The notes under the pieces were generated by a model. That model made no database searches. It was not told the origin of the DNA and was given only the letters and a program-made list of their open reading frames with translations. Shown piece after piece: positions 7,179-15,109 of a stretch of 23,177 bases of DNA. The DNA lies in NCBI GenBank assembly GCA_019419585.1, contig DXZQ01000032.1, positions 1 to 23,177 of the forward strand, in the 5' to 3' direction. Source of the DNA: Collinsella sp. Lineage in GTDB: Bacteria; Actinomycetota; Coriobacteriia; Coriobacteriales; Coriobacteriaceae. Made by a program: the position numbers and the translations under genes. Numbering within the stretch: position 1 is the first letter of the stretch; each line of letters begins with the position of its first letter.

Positions 7179-7943
7179 ATGGCAGGAAGACGCGAGAAAC
7201 TGCGCCGCGTCGGGATCATCCCCGAATACCGCGGCTTTACCCCTGACGGCCTAGCCAGCGGAGACGCCATCGACATGACGATCGACGAACTCGAGGTGCT
7301 GCGCCTGTGCGACCTGGAAGGCCTTAGCCAAGAGGCAGTCGCACAGCAGATGGGCATCGCGCGCGCCACAGTGGCGGCTATTTGCAGCCGAACGCATCGC
7401 AAGGTGGCAAACGCGCTGGTCAATGGTCGGGCGCTCATCATCGAAGGCGGCAATATCGCGTACTCCCCCATCACCACGACAACGGCCGCATGGCCAGCAA
7501 AGGAGGTCGGCACCATGAGGGTGGCAACCACGTACGACAATGGCAACATCTTTATGCACTTTGGCCGCAGCGAGCAGTTCAAGATCTACGACATTCAGGA
7601 CGGCAAGGTGCTCAACGAGCAGGTCGTGGGCACCGGCGGCACCGGCCACGGTGCCCTTGCGGGCCTGCTCGCCAACGGCGGCGTGGACACGCTCATCTGC
7701 GGCGGCATCGGCGGAGGCGCTATCAACGCGCTTGCCCAAGCCGGCATCACGGTATACGCAGGTGCCCAGGGCAGCTGCGACGCTTGCGTCGAGGCCCTTA
7801 TCGCCGGCACGCTCGCACAGAACGGCGAGGCCACGTGCGGCTGCCACGGCCATGACCACGACCACGCCCACGAGCATGGCGATTCCTGCGGCTGCCACGG
7901 CCACCACGACCACGAAGGCCACGAGGGCTGCGGCTGCCACTAA
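7179..7943 (+). CDS. DUF134 HTH-NifX/NifB-like fusion, metal-rich tail
   Basis: A cytoplasmic protein of 254 residues in three parts. Residues 1-100 are a DUF134 (UPF0251) domain with a sigma-region-4-like helix-turn-helix around ELEVLRLCDLEGLSQEAVAQ and MGIARATVAAI. Residues 113-216 match the dinitrogenase iron-molybdenum cofactor (NifX/NifB-C) family: MRVATTYDNGNIFMHFGRS, then GTGGTGHGAL and LICGGIGGGAINALAQAGI. Residues 219-254 are a tail built of CGCHGH, HDHDHAHEHGD and GCGCH units, plainly suited to bind metal. A DNA-binding, metal-responsive regulator is a reasonable inference; no nif genes are near, so a nitrogenase role is unlikely. The ATG at 7179 has AAGGAGG four bases upstream. A second strong site (AAGGAGG, 7500-7506) precedes an in-frame ATG at 7515, exactly at the domain border. 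Confidence 0.9.
   Translation: MAGRREKLRRVGIIPEYRGFTPDGLASGDAIDMTIDELEVLRLCDLEGLSQEAVAQQMGIARATVAAICSRTHRKVANALVNGRALIIEGGNIAYSPITTTTAAWPAKEVGTMRVATTYDNGNIFMHFGRSEQFKIYDIQDGKVLNEQVVGTGGTGHGALAGLLANGGVDTLICGGIGGGAINALAQAGITVYAGAQGSCDACVEALIAGTLAQNGEATCGCHGHDHDHAHEHGDSCGCHGHHDHEGHEGCGCH
7500..7517 (+). promoter_or_regulatory. Internal ribosome-binding site and start codon
   Basis: AAGGAGG at 7500-7506 is followed eight bases later by an in-frame ATG (7515-7517). This ATG is the first residue of the NifX-like domain, where free-standing members of that family begin. The gene could therefore yield both a 254-residue fusion and a 142-residue NifX-like protein with the metal-binding tail. The site may equally be a relic of two genes that fused. 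Confidence 0.5.
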
Positions 7944-8006
7944 CGGCACGGCACCGCGAGCTCGGGGCGCGAAGCCGAACGCAACCCAACAATCAAAGCC
8001 AACAAC

Positions 8007-8038
8007 AAAGGCCACCCGGTAGCTTCCGAGTGGCCTTT
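8007..8038. terminator. Bidirectional terminator, ffh versus DUF134-NifX
   Basis: AAAGGCCAC (8007-8015) pairs with GTGGCCTTT (8030-8038), and CGG (8017-8019) pairs with CCG (8026-8028), around a 6-base loop. The one uneven position is a C/A mismatch in plus-strand RNA but a U-G pair in minus-strand RNA. TTTGTTGTTGG follows on the minus strand. It therefore works best for the ffh operon, but its place between two convergent genes suits both. Confidence 0.8.
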
Positions 8039-8063
8039 GCCATATCAAGCTGGAATTACGGCT

Positions 8064-9539
8064 CTATTTCTTATTACGCATCTGCGCTTCCATCTGGCGC
8101 AGCAGCTCCATATCGGACTTGGGACCGCCCGTACCTAGGCCGCCCATGCCGCCCAGACCCATAGCGTCCAGGCCAGGGATATTGGGCATGCGCATCTTCT
8201 TGCCCTTCTTTCCCTTTTTGCCCTTTTTGCCGCCGGCCTGCGCCTGATTGGCCATTGTGCGCATGCGGCCCATCATCTTATTCATCTCTCCCCACTGCTT
8301 CATAAGGCTGTTGACCTCGGTGGGGGTTACGCCGGCTCCCTTGGCAATGCGGGCGCGGCGCTGGCCGTTGATGATGGAGGGACGCAGGCGCTCCTCCTTG
8401 GTCATCGACATGATGATGGCCTCGTTCTTATCGAAGATGCCCTCGTCCAGGTTGCCGCCCATCTGGTTGAGTGCACGCTGGCCACCGGGGAGCATGCCCA
8501 GAATGCCCTTCATACCGCCCATCTTCTTGACGGCTTTCATCTGGTCGAGCATATCGTTCATGGTAAAGCCCTCGCGCAGCATACGCTCGGCAGCCTCGAG
8601 CTGCTCTGCATCGGCTGCCTCTTGGGCTTTCTCGATGATGCCGACGACATCGCCCATGCCCAAGATGCGCTTGGCCATGCGGTCCGGGTAAAACGGCTCA
8701 AGCGAGTCGGGCTTCTCGCCCATGCTCACGAACTTGATGGGCTTGCCGGTCACCTGGCGCACCGAAAGTGCGCCACCGCCACGGGCGTCACCGTCGAGCT
8801 TGGAGATGATCACGCCGTCAAAGTCGGTGCGATCGGCGAAGGTCGAGACGACGTTAACGATATCCTGGCCGGTCATGGCATCGACGACCATCAGCACCTG
8901 GTCGGGCTTGACGGCCTTCTTGATGTCGACGGCCTCCTGCATCATCTGCTCGTCGATCTGAAGACGACCGGCGGTATCGACAATGACCACGTCACGCAGG
9001 TGGTCGACGGCCTCCTGAACGGCACCCTTGGCAATGTCGACCGGGTGCGCGCCGTCGCCGCGGAAGACCGGAACGCCGATCTCTCCACCGAGCGTGGCCA
9101 GCTGGTCGGCAGCGGCGGGACGGTAGACGTCGCACGCGGCGAGCAACGGCGAGCGGCCCTGCTTCTTGAGCAGGTAGGCAAGCTTTACGGCAGCCGTGGT
9201 CTTACCGGAGCCCTGCAGGCCCACGAGCATGATGACATTAGGAATGCGATTGCTAAAAACGAGCTTACTCTCGGTGGAGCCGAGCATCTCGGTGAGCTCG
9301 TCGAGCACGATCTTGACGACGTTTTGCGCCGGCGACAGCGACTCCATGACCTCGGCGGTCATGCAGCGCTCCTTGGTCTTGGCAACGAACTCCTTGACGA
9401 CCTTAAAGTTAACGTCGGCCTCGAGCAGCGCCATGCGAATGTCGCGCATGGCCGAAGTAATATCGGCCTCGGTCAGCTTACCCTTGCCGCGCAGGCGGTC
9501 AAATGTGTCGTTGAGGCGATCGCTCAGAGAATCAAACAC
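8064..9539 (-). CDS. ffh: Signal recognition particle protein Ffh
   Basis: The protein part of the signal recognition particle (491 residues). It binds signal sequences emerging from the ribosome and 4.5S/6S RNA, and docks with FtsY. Seen: N domain (1-about 95), GTPase G domain with GLQGSGKTT (107-115), DTAGRLQID (about 190-198) and SKLDGDARGG, then a Met-rich M domain (about 300-435) with the RNA-binding stretch GMLPGG and later RARIAKGAG. The C-terminus is longer than usual: a Lys-Gly repeat (GKKGKKGKKGKK, near 440-455) and a Met/Gly-rich tail. It starts with GTG, supported by AAGGAG six bases upstream, and the ribosome-binding site overlaps the ftsY stop. It is the last gene of the acpP-rnc-smc-ftsY-ffh run. 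I did not find the SRP RNA gene in the window. Confidence 0.97.
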   Translation of the reverse strand: MFDSLSDRLNDTFDRLRGKGKLTEADITSAMRDIRMALLEADVNFKVVKEFVAKTKERCMTAEVMESLSPAQNVVKIVLDELTEMLGSTESKLVFSNRIPNVIMLVGLQGSGKTTAAVKLAYLLKKQGRSPLLAACDVYRPAAADQLATLGGEIGVPVFRGDGAHPVDIAKGAVQEAVDHLRDVVIVDTAGRLQIDEQMMQEAVDIKKAVKPDQVLMVVDAMTGQDIVNVVSTFADRTDFDGVIISKLDGDARGGGALSVRQVTGKPIKFVSMGEKPDSLEPFYPDRMAKRILGMGDVVGIIEKAQEAADAEQLEAAERMLREGFTMNDMLDQMKAVKKMGGMKGILGMLPGGQRALNQMGGNLDEGIFDKNEAIIMSMTKEERLRPSIINGQRRARIAKGAGVTPTEVNSLMKQWGEMNKMMGRMRTMANQAQAGGKKGKKGKKGKKMRMPNIPGLDAMGLGGMGGLGTGGPKSDMELLRQMEAQMRNKK

Positions 9540-9549
9540 TAGTCACTCC

Positions 9550-10467
9550 TTAATTGGACTCGCCCACCAGGGCGCGGCAGAAATCTTTTGCATTAAACTC
9601 CTGCAGGTCATCGACCTGCTCGCCGACGCCGATGCGCAGGATCGGGAGCTTGAGCTTCTCGGCCACGGCCATGGCGATACCGCCCTTAGCCGTGCCGTCG
9701 AGCTTAGTCATGATAATACCGTCCAGGCCCAGCGCCTCGTTAAACTCGAGCGCCTGGTTCAGACCGTTCTGACCAGTGGCGGCATCGATCACAAGCACGA
9801 CCGAAACCGGCATGGGACCGGCGGCCATATTGGCGGCGCGCTTACGCGTCACGTTGACCACCTTGGCGAGCTCGCGCATGAGCTCGGGGCTCGTGTGCAG
9901 ACGGCCGGCGGTATCGATGAGCACCAGGTCGCTGCCGCGCTTATCGGCCTCGTCGAGCACGTCATAGCACACGCTCGCCGGATCGGAGCCGCGGTCACGC
10001 TTAATGACGGGCACGCCGGCACGCTGGCCCCACACATCGAGCTGCTCGATGGCGGCGGCGCGGAAGGTGTCGGCCGAACCGATCACCACGTTCTTGCCGC
10101 GGGCGGCCATGGCGCTCGCAATCTTGCCGACCGTCGTGGTCTTGCCGGCACCGTTGATGCCGACAAACAGCACGCAGCTCGGCGTGTTGGAGAACGGATC
10201 GCGCTCGACGGGCACAAAATGGCCCTCGAGCTGCTCGGCCAGGGCGCGGCGAAGCTGCGGGGCGGTCTTGAGGTTCTTCTTGGCGGCGGCGTCGCGCAGG
10301 TCATCGGAGACCTGAATAGCGACCTCGGCACCCATGTCACCCATGACAAGGGTGTCCTCAAGGTCCTCCCAAAAATCCTCGTCGACCTCGCCGCCAAAGT
10401 AGAAGACCTCGTTGAGGGCCTCGCGGCTGCGCTCAAGTCCGCGTGAGAGTGCGTCAAAGAATCCCAT
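9550..10467 (-). CDS. ftsY: SRP receptor FtsY
   Basis: The signal recognition particle receptor GTPase of 305 residues, which takes ribosome-SRP complexes to the membrane translocon. Seen: a compact N domain (1-about 95), GINGAGKTTT (103-112), DTAGRLHTS (about 186-194), TKLDGTAKGG and the end motif IGVGEQVDDLQEF. The long acidic N-terminal A domain of E. coli FtsY is absent; the short amphipathic start MGFFDALSRGLERSRE probably contacts the membrane instead, as in other short FtsY proteins. Its ATG overlaps the smc stop as TAATG, so translation is probably coupled. Ffh follows ten bases after its stop. Confidence 0.97.
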   Translation of the reverse strand: MGFFDALSRGLERSREALNEVFYFGGEVDEDFWEDLEDTLVMGDMGAEVAIQVSDDLRDAAAKKNLKTAPQLRRALAEQLEGHFVPVERDPFSNTPSCVLFVGINGAGKTTTVGKIASAMAARGKNVVIGSADTFRAAAIEQLDVWGQRAGVPVIKRDRGSDPASVCYDVLDEADKRGSDLVLIDTAGRLHTSPELMRELAKVVNVTRKRAANMAAGPMPVSVVLVIDAATGQNGLNQALEFNEALGLDGIIMTKLDGTAKGGIAMAVAEKLKLPILRIGVGEQVDDLQEFNAKDFCRALVGESN

Positions 10468-13400
10468 TATGCATTCACGACCTTTCCGGTTTCGCGATCG
10501 AGTTTTTGCGAGACGACGCGACTGACGCCGTCGGCTTGCATCGAAACGCCGTAGAGAACGTCAGCATCCTCCATAGTACGGCGCTGATGCGAGATTACCA
10601 AGAGCTGCGTATCGGAACGCAGCACATCGAGGGCGCCGATGAGCTTAGACAGGTTGGCGTCGTCGAGCGCCGCCTCGACCTCGTCCAGCACATAGAACGG
10701 CACCGTGCGCGTGCGGTACACGGCAAAGAGCAGTGCGAGCGCCGTCAGGCTCTTCTCGCCACCCGACATGAGCATCATCTTGGTGATGCGCTTGCCGCGC
10801 GGTTGGGCCACGACCTCGATACCCGTCTCGGCCGGGTGCTCGGGGTCGGTCATCTCCAGATGTGCCTGGCCGCCCGGGAAGAGCATGGCGAAGATCTCGC
10901 GGAAATTCGCATCGACCTTCTCAAAGGTCACCAGGAACGCCTTGCGCATCTTGCGGTCGATAGCCACGGTAATCTTGGTAAGCGCCTTGCGCGCGCTCTC
11001 CAGATCGGCAAGTTGCTCCTCGATGTAATCGGCACGGCGCTTGAGCTGCTCGTACTCCTCCATGGCGACTTGGTTCACAGGGCCCAAGTTGTTGATCTGG
11101 CGCACGAGCTGGTTGAGCTCGCGCTCGGCGGCATCGCGGTCGGTGGGCGCCGGCAGCATGAGCGCTTCCTCGAGCACCGTGGTGCCATCGGCGGTAATGG
11201 CCTTGATGGCAGCCTCCACCTGCACCTCGAGCTTGCCGCGCGCCACCTTGAACTCATTTTGCGTCGTGGCGGCAGCATCGACCCGCTCTTTGGCGCGGGC
11301 GACCTCGGTCTTGGCGTCCTCGATGGTCTTCTTAAGCGAAGCCGAGTCCGCCTCCTCAAGCGTTGCCTGATCGCGCAGGCGCGCAGCCCAGTCCGAGGCG
11401 CGCTCCAACAGGGCAGAATAGCGTTCGTGCATGGGATCGACGCGAAGGCGCAGTAGCTCGAGCGAGCGCGAGGCCTGACGCGTCCCGCGGATACGACGGT
11501 CGATACCCTCCAGGCGATGCTCCAGATCGGGCACACGGCCCTTCAGCGAACGCAGGCGCTCGCTCGTCTGAGCCAGGCGCACCTTAGCGTCGGCGAGCTT
11601 ACCGGCAGCCTCGGAATCGTCACGGCGCACGCGGTCGAGCTCGTCGTTGGCCTCGGCAATCTGGAGACCTAAGTCGCTTGCCTGCGCACGAGCTTCGTCA
11701 CGCGAGCGAGTAAGTTCATCCACGCGTGGACGAGCGGCACGAACGGCCTCAGCGGCCTGCTCACGGCGCTTGGAGATGCGCACGCGCTCGACCTCGGCAT
11801 TGTTGGCGCTTTGCTCCAGGCGGCCGATCTCGGAGAGCAGCGAGCGGCGCTCGCCCTCAAGACGGGCGATCTCGCCAGCGGCATCGCCCTCGGCGGCACG
11901 GGCCTCCTCGACGGCGACGTTGGCCTCAACGACTTGGTCCGACACATGCTCAAACACGGCAGCCAGATCGGGCTCCAGGCCTTCCAGCTCGCGGATACGA
12001 CGCTTGCGCTCCAAAGCGCCCGAAGCCTCGCCGGCATCGAGCCCCACACGCACCAGGCCACCACAGCTCACGCGGGCGCCATCGGGCGTCACGTAGGTCG
12101 CACCGTCAACGACGGGCGCGGCCAGTGCGGCAGCCAAGTCATCGACCACGTAATAGCCGCCGAGCAGTGCCTCGACAACCGGACCATAACCGGCGCGCAC
12201 GGACAGGCGATCGACCAGACGCGAACCGGCAGCGCTCTCGGCGGCAGCAGAGCCGCTCACGCCGCGCGCCATCAGCAGCGCCTCGCCCGAGGCCTTCTTT
12301 TGGTCCAGAGCCGCACGTCCGGCGCGCTCAAGCGTGGCTGCGTCATCAAACAGCAGGGCATCGATGTCGCCGGCAAGCAGCTGCTCAACCAGGCCCTCGA
12401 GCTCACGAGGAGCCTCGAGCACGTCGCCCAGACGACCCGAGACATCATCGCCCAGTGCGCCCATCAGACGGCTCACGAGCGGCGAGCTGTCAGCCATGCG
12501 GGCATCGAGCTTCTTTTGGCTGGCAAGCTCCGAGCGCACCTCGGACAGCTTGTTGCGCGCCTCGCTCTCGCGGGTACGCAAGTCCTTCAACGCTGCACGG
12601 GCAACCTCGGTGGCCTCGCGTGCATCGACCTGAGCTTGACGGGCCTGATCGAGCGTACCGTCGAGCTCCTCAGTGCGGTCGCGACGGCTCTCGAGCGAGG
12701 CCGTGACCTCCTCGAGCTGTTCATCAATCTGCTCCAGGCGCGAGGCATACATGTTGTCCTCGACCTCGGCATTGGAAAGCGAATCCTTCACCTTGGCGAG
12801 CTCGAGCGCGGCGTTATCGGCCACACGCTGCACATCGCGCTGCTCGCGCATGAACTGCGAAATCTGCGCATCAAGCGCCACGCGGCGCTCGTGAAGCTCG
12901 GCGGCGGCAGGACCAGCGGCGTCGACGTCCTCCTGGGCCTGCATATGCGCGCCGGTCACTTCCTCAAGCTGGGCACGCGCATCCTCGAGCTCCTCGACTA
13001 CGCGACGGCGCTGATGCTCGGAGCTCGAGATCTGGCCGCGCATGTCGGACAGGCGCGACACCATGTTGTGGCCCTTTTCCTCGAGCAGGCGCATGTCGGA
13101 GTTGATGCGACCGACCACGTCTTGCATATGGCGGCGCTGCTCGCCCAGATCGCCCACGAACAGGCCCTTTTCCTCGAGCATGACCTGGAGCTTCTCGAGC
13201 TCGCGCTCTTTCTCACCCAGACGGTACTGCGCAAGCTCCACCTCGGCGGCGCCCTCCTTAGAGCGGCTCTCCAGGTCGTTCCACTGCGATTGCAGCGAAC
13301 GCAGCTCGTCGACGGCCAGCATCTGCGTAAGCTCGTTCGCGCGCGAGGACAGCTCTTTGTACTTGCGCGCGCGATCGACCTGACGCTCCAGCGGTCGCAG

Positions 13401-14003
13401 CTGACGGGCGATTTCCTTGTTGATATCGCGGGCGCGGGTCAGGTGCGCGTCCATCGATTTAATCTTTTTGAGCGCACGCTCCTTGCGGCGCTTGTGCTTG
13501 GAGATGCCGGCGGCCTCTTCAATGAGGGCACGACGCTCCTCGGGGCGGCTCTGCAAAATGGCATCGAGCTTGCCCTGGCTGATGATGGAATGCGTATCCT
13601 TGCCCAGTCCCGAGTCGTGCAGGATGTCCTGGATGTCCATCAGGCGGCACGGGCTCGAGTTGATGAGGTACTCACTCTCGCCCGAGCGGTACATGCGGCG
13701 GGTGATAGCCACCTCGTCAAAGTCGACAGGCAGCATATGGTCCGAGTTATCGAGCACCAGCGTGACCTCGGCGACACCCACCGGCTTACGCGCCGACGAG
13801 CCCGAGAAGATGACGTCCTCCATGGCCTGGCCGCGCAGCTGCTTGGCGCTCTGCTCACCCAGGACCCACAGAATCGAGTCGGAAATGTTCGATTTTCCCG
13901 AGCCGTTGGGACCGACGATGACGGTTAGGCCCGGCTCAAACGTCATGTGGGCGCGGTCGGCAAACGACTTGAACCCTTTGAGCGTGAGGGACTTGAGATA
14001 CAC
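10467..14003 (-). CDS. smc: Chromosome segregation ATPase SMC
   Basis: A 1178-residue structural maintenance of chromosomes protein that, with ScpA/ScpB, loops and compacts DNA for segregation. Seen: Walker A GPNGSGKSN (31-39), Q-loop HSIISQGKLDAIL (about 143-155), a coiled-coil arm, a Gly/Ala-rich hinge (about 500-660), a returning coiled coil, the ABC signature MSGGEKS (1079-1085), and Walker B with the Asp1107-Glu1108 pair. Length is standard. The GTG start at 14003 has AGGA close by and lies ten bases after the rnc stop. The scp genes are not in the window. The rnc-smc-ftsY order is widely kept in Gram-positive bacteria. Confidence 0.98.
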   Translation of the reverse strand: MYLKSLTLKGFKSFADRAHMTFEPGLTVIVGPNGSGKSNISDSILWVLGEQSAKQLRGQAMEDVIFSGSSARKPVGVAEVTLVLDNSDHMLPVDFDEVAITRRMYRSGESEYLINSSPCRLMDIQDILHDSGLGKDTHSIISQGKLDAILQSRPEERRALIEEAAGISKHKRRKERALKKIKSMDAHLTRARDINKEIARQLRPLERQVDRARKYKELSSRANELTQMLAVDELRSLQSQWNDLESRSKEGAAEVELAQYRLGEKERELEKLQVMLEEKGLFVGDLGEQRRHMQDVVGRINSDMRLLEEKGHNMVSRLSDMRGQISSSEHQRRRVVEELEDARAQLEEVTGAHMQAQEDVDAAGPAAAELHERRVALDAQISQFMREQRDVQRVADNAALELAKVKDSLSNAEVEDNMYASRLEQIDEQLEEVTASLESRRDRTEELDGTLDQARQAQVDAREATEVARAALKDLRTRESEARNKLSEVRSELASQKKLDARMADSSPLVSRLMGALGDDVSGRLGDVLEAPRELEGLVEQLLAGDIDALLFDDAATLERAGRAALDQKKASGEALLMARGVSGSAAAESAAGSRLVDRLSVRAGYGPVVEALLGGYYVVDDLAAALAAPVVDGATYVTPDGARVSCGGLVRVGLDAGEASGALERKRRIRELEGLEPDLAAVFEHVSDQVVEANVAVEEARAAEGDAAGEIARLEGERRSLLSEIGRLEQSANNAEVERVRISKRREQAAEAVRAARPRVDELTRSRDEARAQASDLGLQIAEANDELDRVRRDDSEAAGKLADAKVRLAQTSERLRSLKGRVPDLEHRLEGIDRRIRGTRQASRSLELLRLRVDPMHERYSALLERASDWAARLRDQATLEEADSASLKKTIEDAKTEVARAKERVDAAATTQNEFKVARGKLEVQVEAAIKAITADGTTVLEEALMLPAPTDRDAAERELNQLVRQINNLGPVNQVAMEEYEQLKRRADYIEEQLADLESARKALTKITVAIDRKMRKAFLVTFEKVDANFREIFAMLFPGGQAHLEMTDPEHPAETGIEVVAQPRGKRITKMMLMSGGEKSLTALALLFAVYRTRTVPFYVLDEVEAALDDANLSKLIGALDVLRSDTQLLVISHQRRTMEDADVLYGVSMQADGVSRVVSQKLDRETGKVVNA

Positions 14004-14013
14004 GGTTCCTCGC

Positions 14014-14739
14014 TTAAACAGGCTTCTTGTTGAGAATCACGCCGTTGGTGGTGTAACCCATGCGGTCGAGCGCCTCGAGCGCAGCGGCTCCCTCGGCCTC
14101 CTTCTTGGAGGAACCGGTGCCACGGCCCTGGCGAATACCGTCGATGAGAACCACGGCGGTAAAGGTCGGTGCGTGCGCCGGGCCCTCAGAGCCAACGAGC
14201 TTGTACGCCGGAGGTTCGTGGCCGTCGGCCTGCACGCACTCCTGCAAGAACGACTTGGGGTTCGCGGGGTGCTCGGCACGCTCGGAGGCCAGGTGCGGCT
14301 TAAGCGTACGGTGAATGAACTCCGCCGCCGCATCCCAGCCAGCATCCAGATACAGCGCGCCCACGAGCGACTCGTAGACGTTCTCGAGCGCCGAGTGCAG
14401 GCCGCGCGCGCCGGTACCGGTCTCGGAGGCACCAAAGATGATGATGTCGTCGATGCCCAGCTCATGGGACACCTCGGACAGCGTGGCACCCGAGACAAGG
14501 GACACCTTCAGGCGCGTAAGCTTGCCCTCGTCAAACTCCGGATAGGATTCAAAGAGCGAACGGGCAACCACGGCGCCCAAAATGGAATCGCCCAAAAACT
14601 CAAGGCGCTCATAGCTCGCTGAGACGGGCTGACCTTCCACGGCAGAGGGGTGCGTGAGCGCCGCGCGCAGCAGCACCTTGTTATTGAACTCGTGGCCCAG
14701 GATTTCCTGGGCGCGCGCGAGTCGTTGAGATAAAGCCAA
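14014..14739 (-). CDS. rnc: Ribonuclease III
   Basis: A double-strand-specific endoribonuclease of 241 residues that processes rRNA precursors and structured mRNAs. Seen: the signature ERLEFLGDS (44-52, with catalytic Glu44 and Asp51), the second catalytic stretch ALENVYESLVGALYLDAG (117-134) with Glu123, and a C-terminal dsRNA-binding domain ending in GRGTGSSKKEAEGAAALEAL. The position of E. coli Asp114 is Asn120 here, a change that I believe also occurs in other RNase III proteins. It starts with TTG, supported by AAGGAGG eight bases upstream; that site overlaps the end of acpP. Confidence 0.96.
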   Translation of the reverse strand: MALSQRLARAQEILGHEFNNKVLLRAALTHPSAVEGQPVSASYERLEFLGDSILGAVVARSLFESYPEFDEGKLTRLKVSLVSGATLSEVSHELGIDDIIIFGASETGTGARGLHSALENVYESLVGALYLDAGWDAAAEFIHRTLKPHLASERAEHPANPKSFLQECVQADGHEPPAYKLVGSEGPAHAPTFTAVVLIDGIRQGRGTGSSKKEAEGAAALEALDRMGYTTNGVILNKKPV

Positions 14740-14742
14740 GAC

Positions 14743-14985
14743 TTAGGCCTCCTTGGCGTTTTCAATAGCGTCGACAGCGTCGGCGACAGAGTTGAGCGAC
14801 AGCAGGGTCTCGTCATCGATCTCGAGGTCGAACTCGTCCTCGATGGCCGTCACCAGCTGCAGACGCTCGAGCGAATCGGCATCGAGATCGTCGAAGGTGG
14901 TCTCGTCGCTAATCTCGGCAACGTCGACACCCAGCACATCGGCGGCAACTTCGGCGATCTTATCGAAGATTTCGGAGCGGTCCAT
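14743..14985 (-). CDS. acpP: Acyl carrier protein
   Basis: A small acidic carrier of 80 residues that holds growing fatty acyl chains on a phosphopantetheine arm. Seen: DADSLERLQL (35-44) with Ser38 as the attachment site, helices typical of ACP and a strongly acidic composition. I chose the ATG at 14985 because GAGGA lies seven bases before it; the frame is open for five more codons. It heads the acpP-rnc-smc-ftsY-ffh run. Next to plsX it supplies the acyl group that PlsX turns into acyl-phosphate. The fabD and fabG genes often found beside it in Firmicutes are absent. Confidence 0.97.
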   Translation of the reverse strand: MDRSEIFDKIAEVAADVLGVDVAEISDETTFDDLDADSLERLQLVTAIEDEFDLEIDDETLLSLNSVADAVDAIENAKEA

Positions 14986-15022
14986 AGCGCTTCCTCTCAT
15001 ATTGCGTGAACATCAACGCGCT

Positions 15023-15062
15023 GGCGCCGCAAGCGCAGCGCCAAGACACGGTTTTGATTCTA
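15023..15062 (-). promoter_or_regulatory. acpP promoter -10 and leader hairpin
   Basis: On the minus strand TAGAAT (15057-15062) is a good -10 box; no clear -35 precedes it. The resulting leader of about 65 bases holds a strong hairpin at 15023-15042 (GGCGCTGCGCTTGCGGCGCC, eight to nine pairs with two G-U) and then the acpP ribosome-binding site. No T-run follows the hairpin, so it may stabilise or regulate the message rather than stop it. Confidence 0.4.
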
Positions 15063-15109
15063 CCCCACGACGCAGGCCGCGAGGCACATAACAGCGCCCT
15101 AACTCGCTC

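Noticed and set aside
7515..7943. Nitrogen fixation role for the NifX-like domain
   Set aside because: No nif genes are in view, and this domain family is widespread in organisms without nitrogenase.
8039..8063. SRP RNA gene near ffh
   Set aside because: No SRP RNA hairpin with the GGAA-type tetraloop was recognised here or elsewhere in the intergenic regions.
11811..13928. A plus-strand open frame of 705 codons
   Set aside because: It is antisense to smc, has no family features and no ribosome-binding context.
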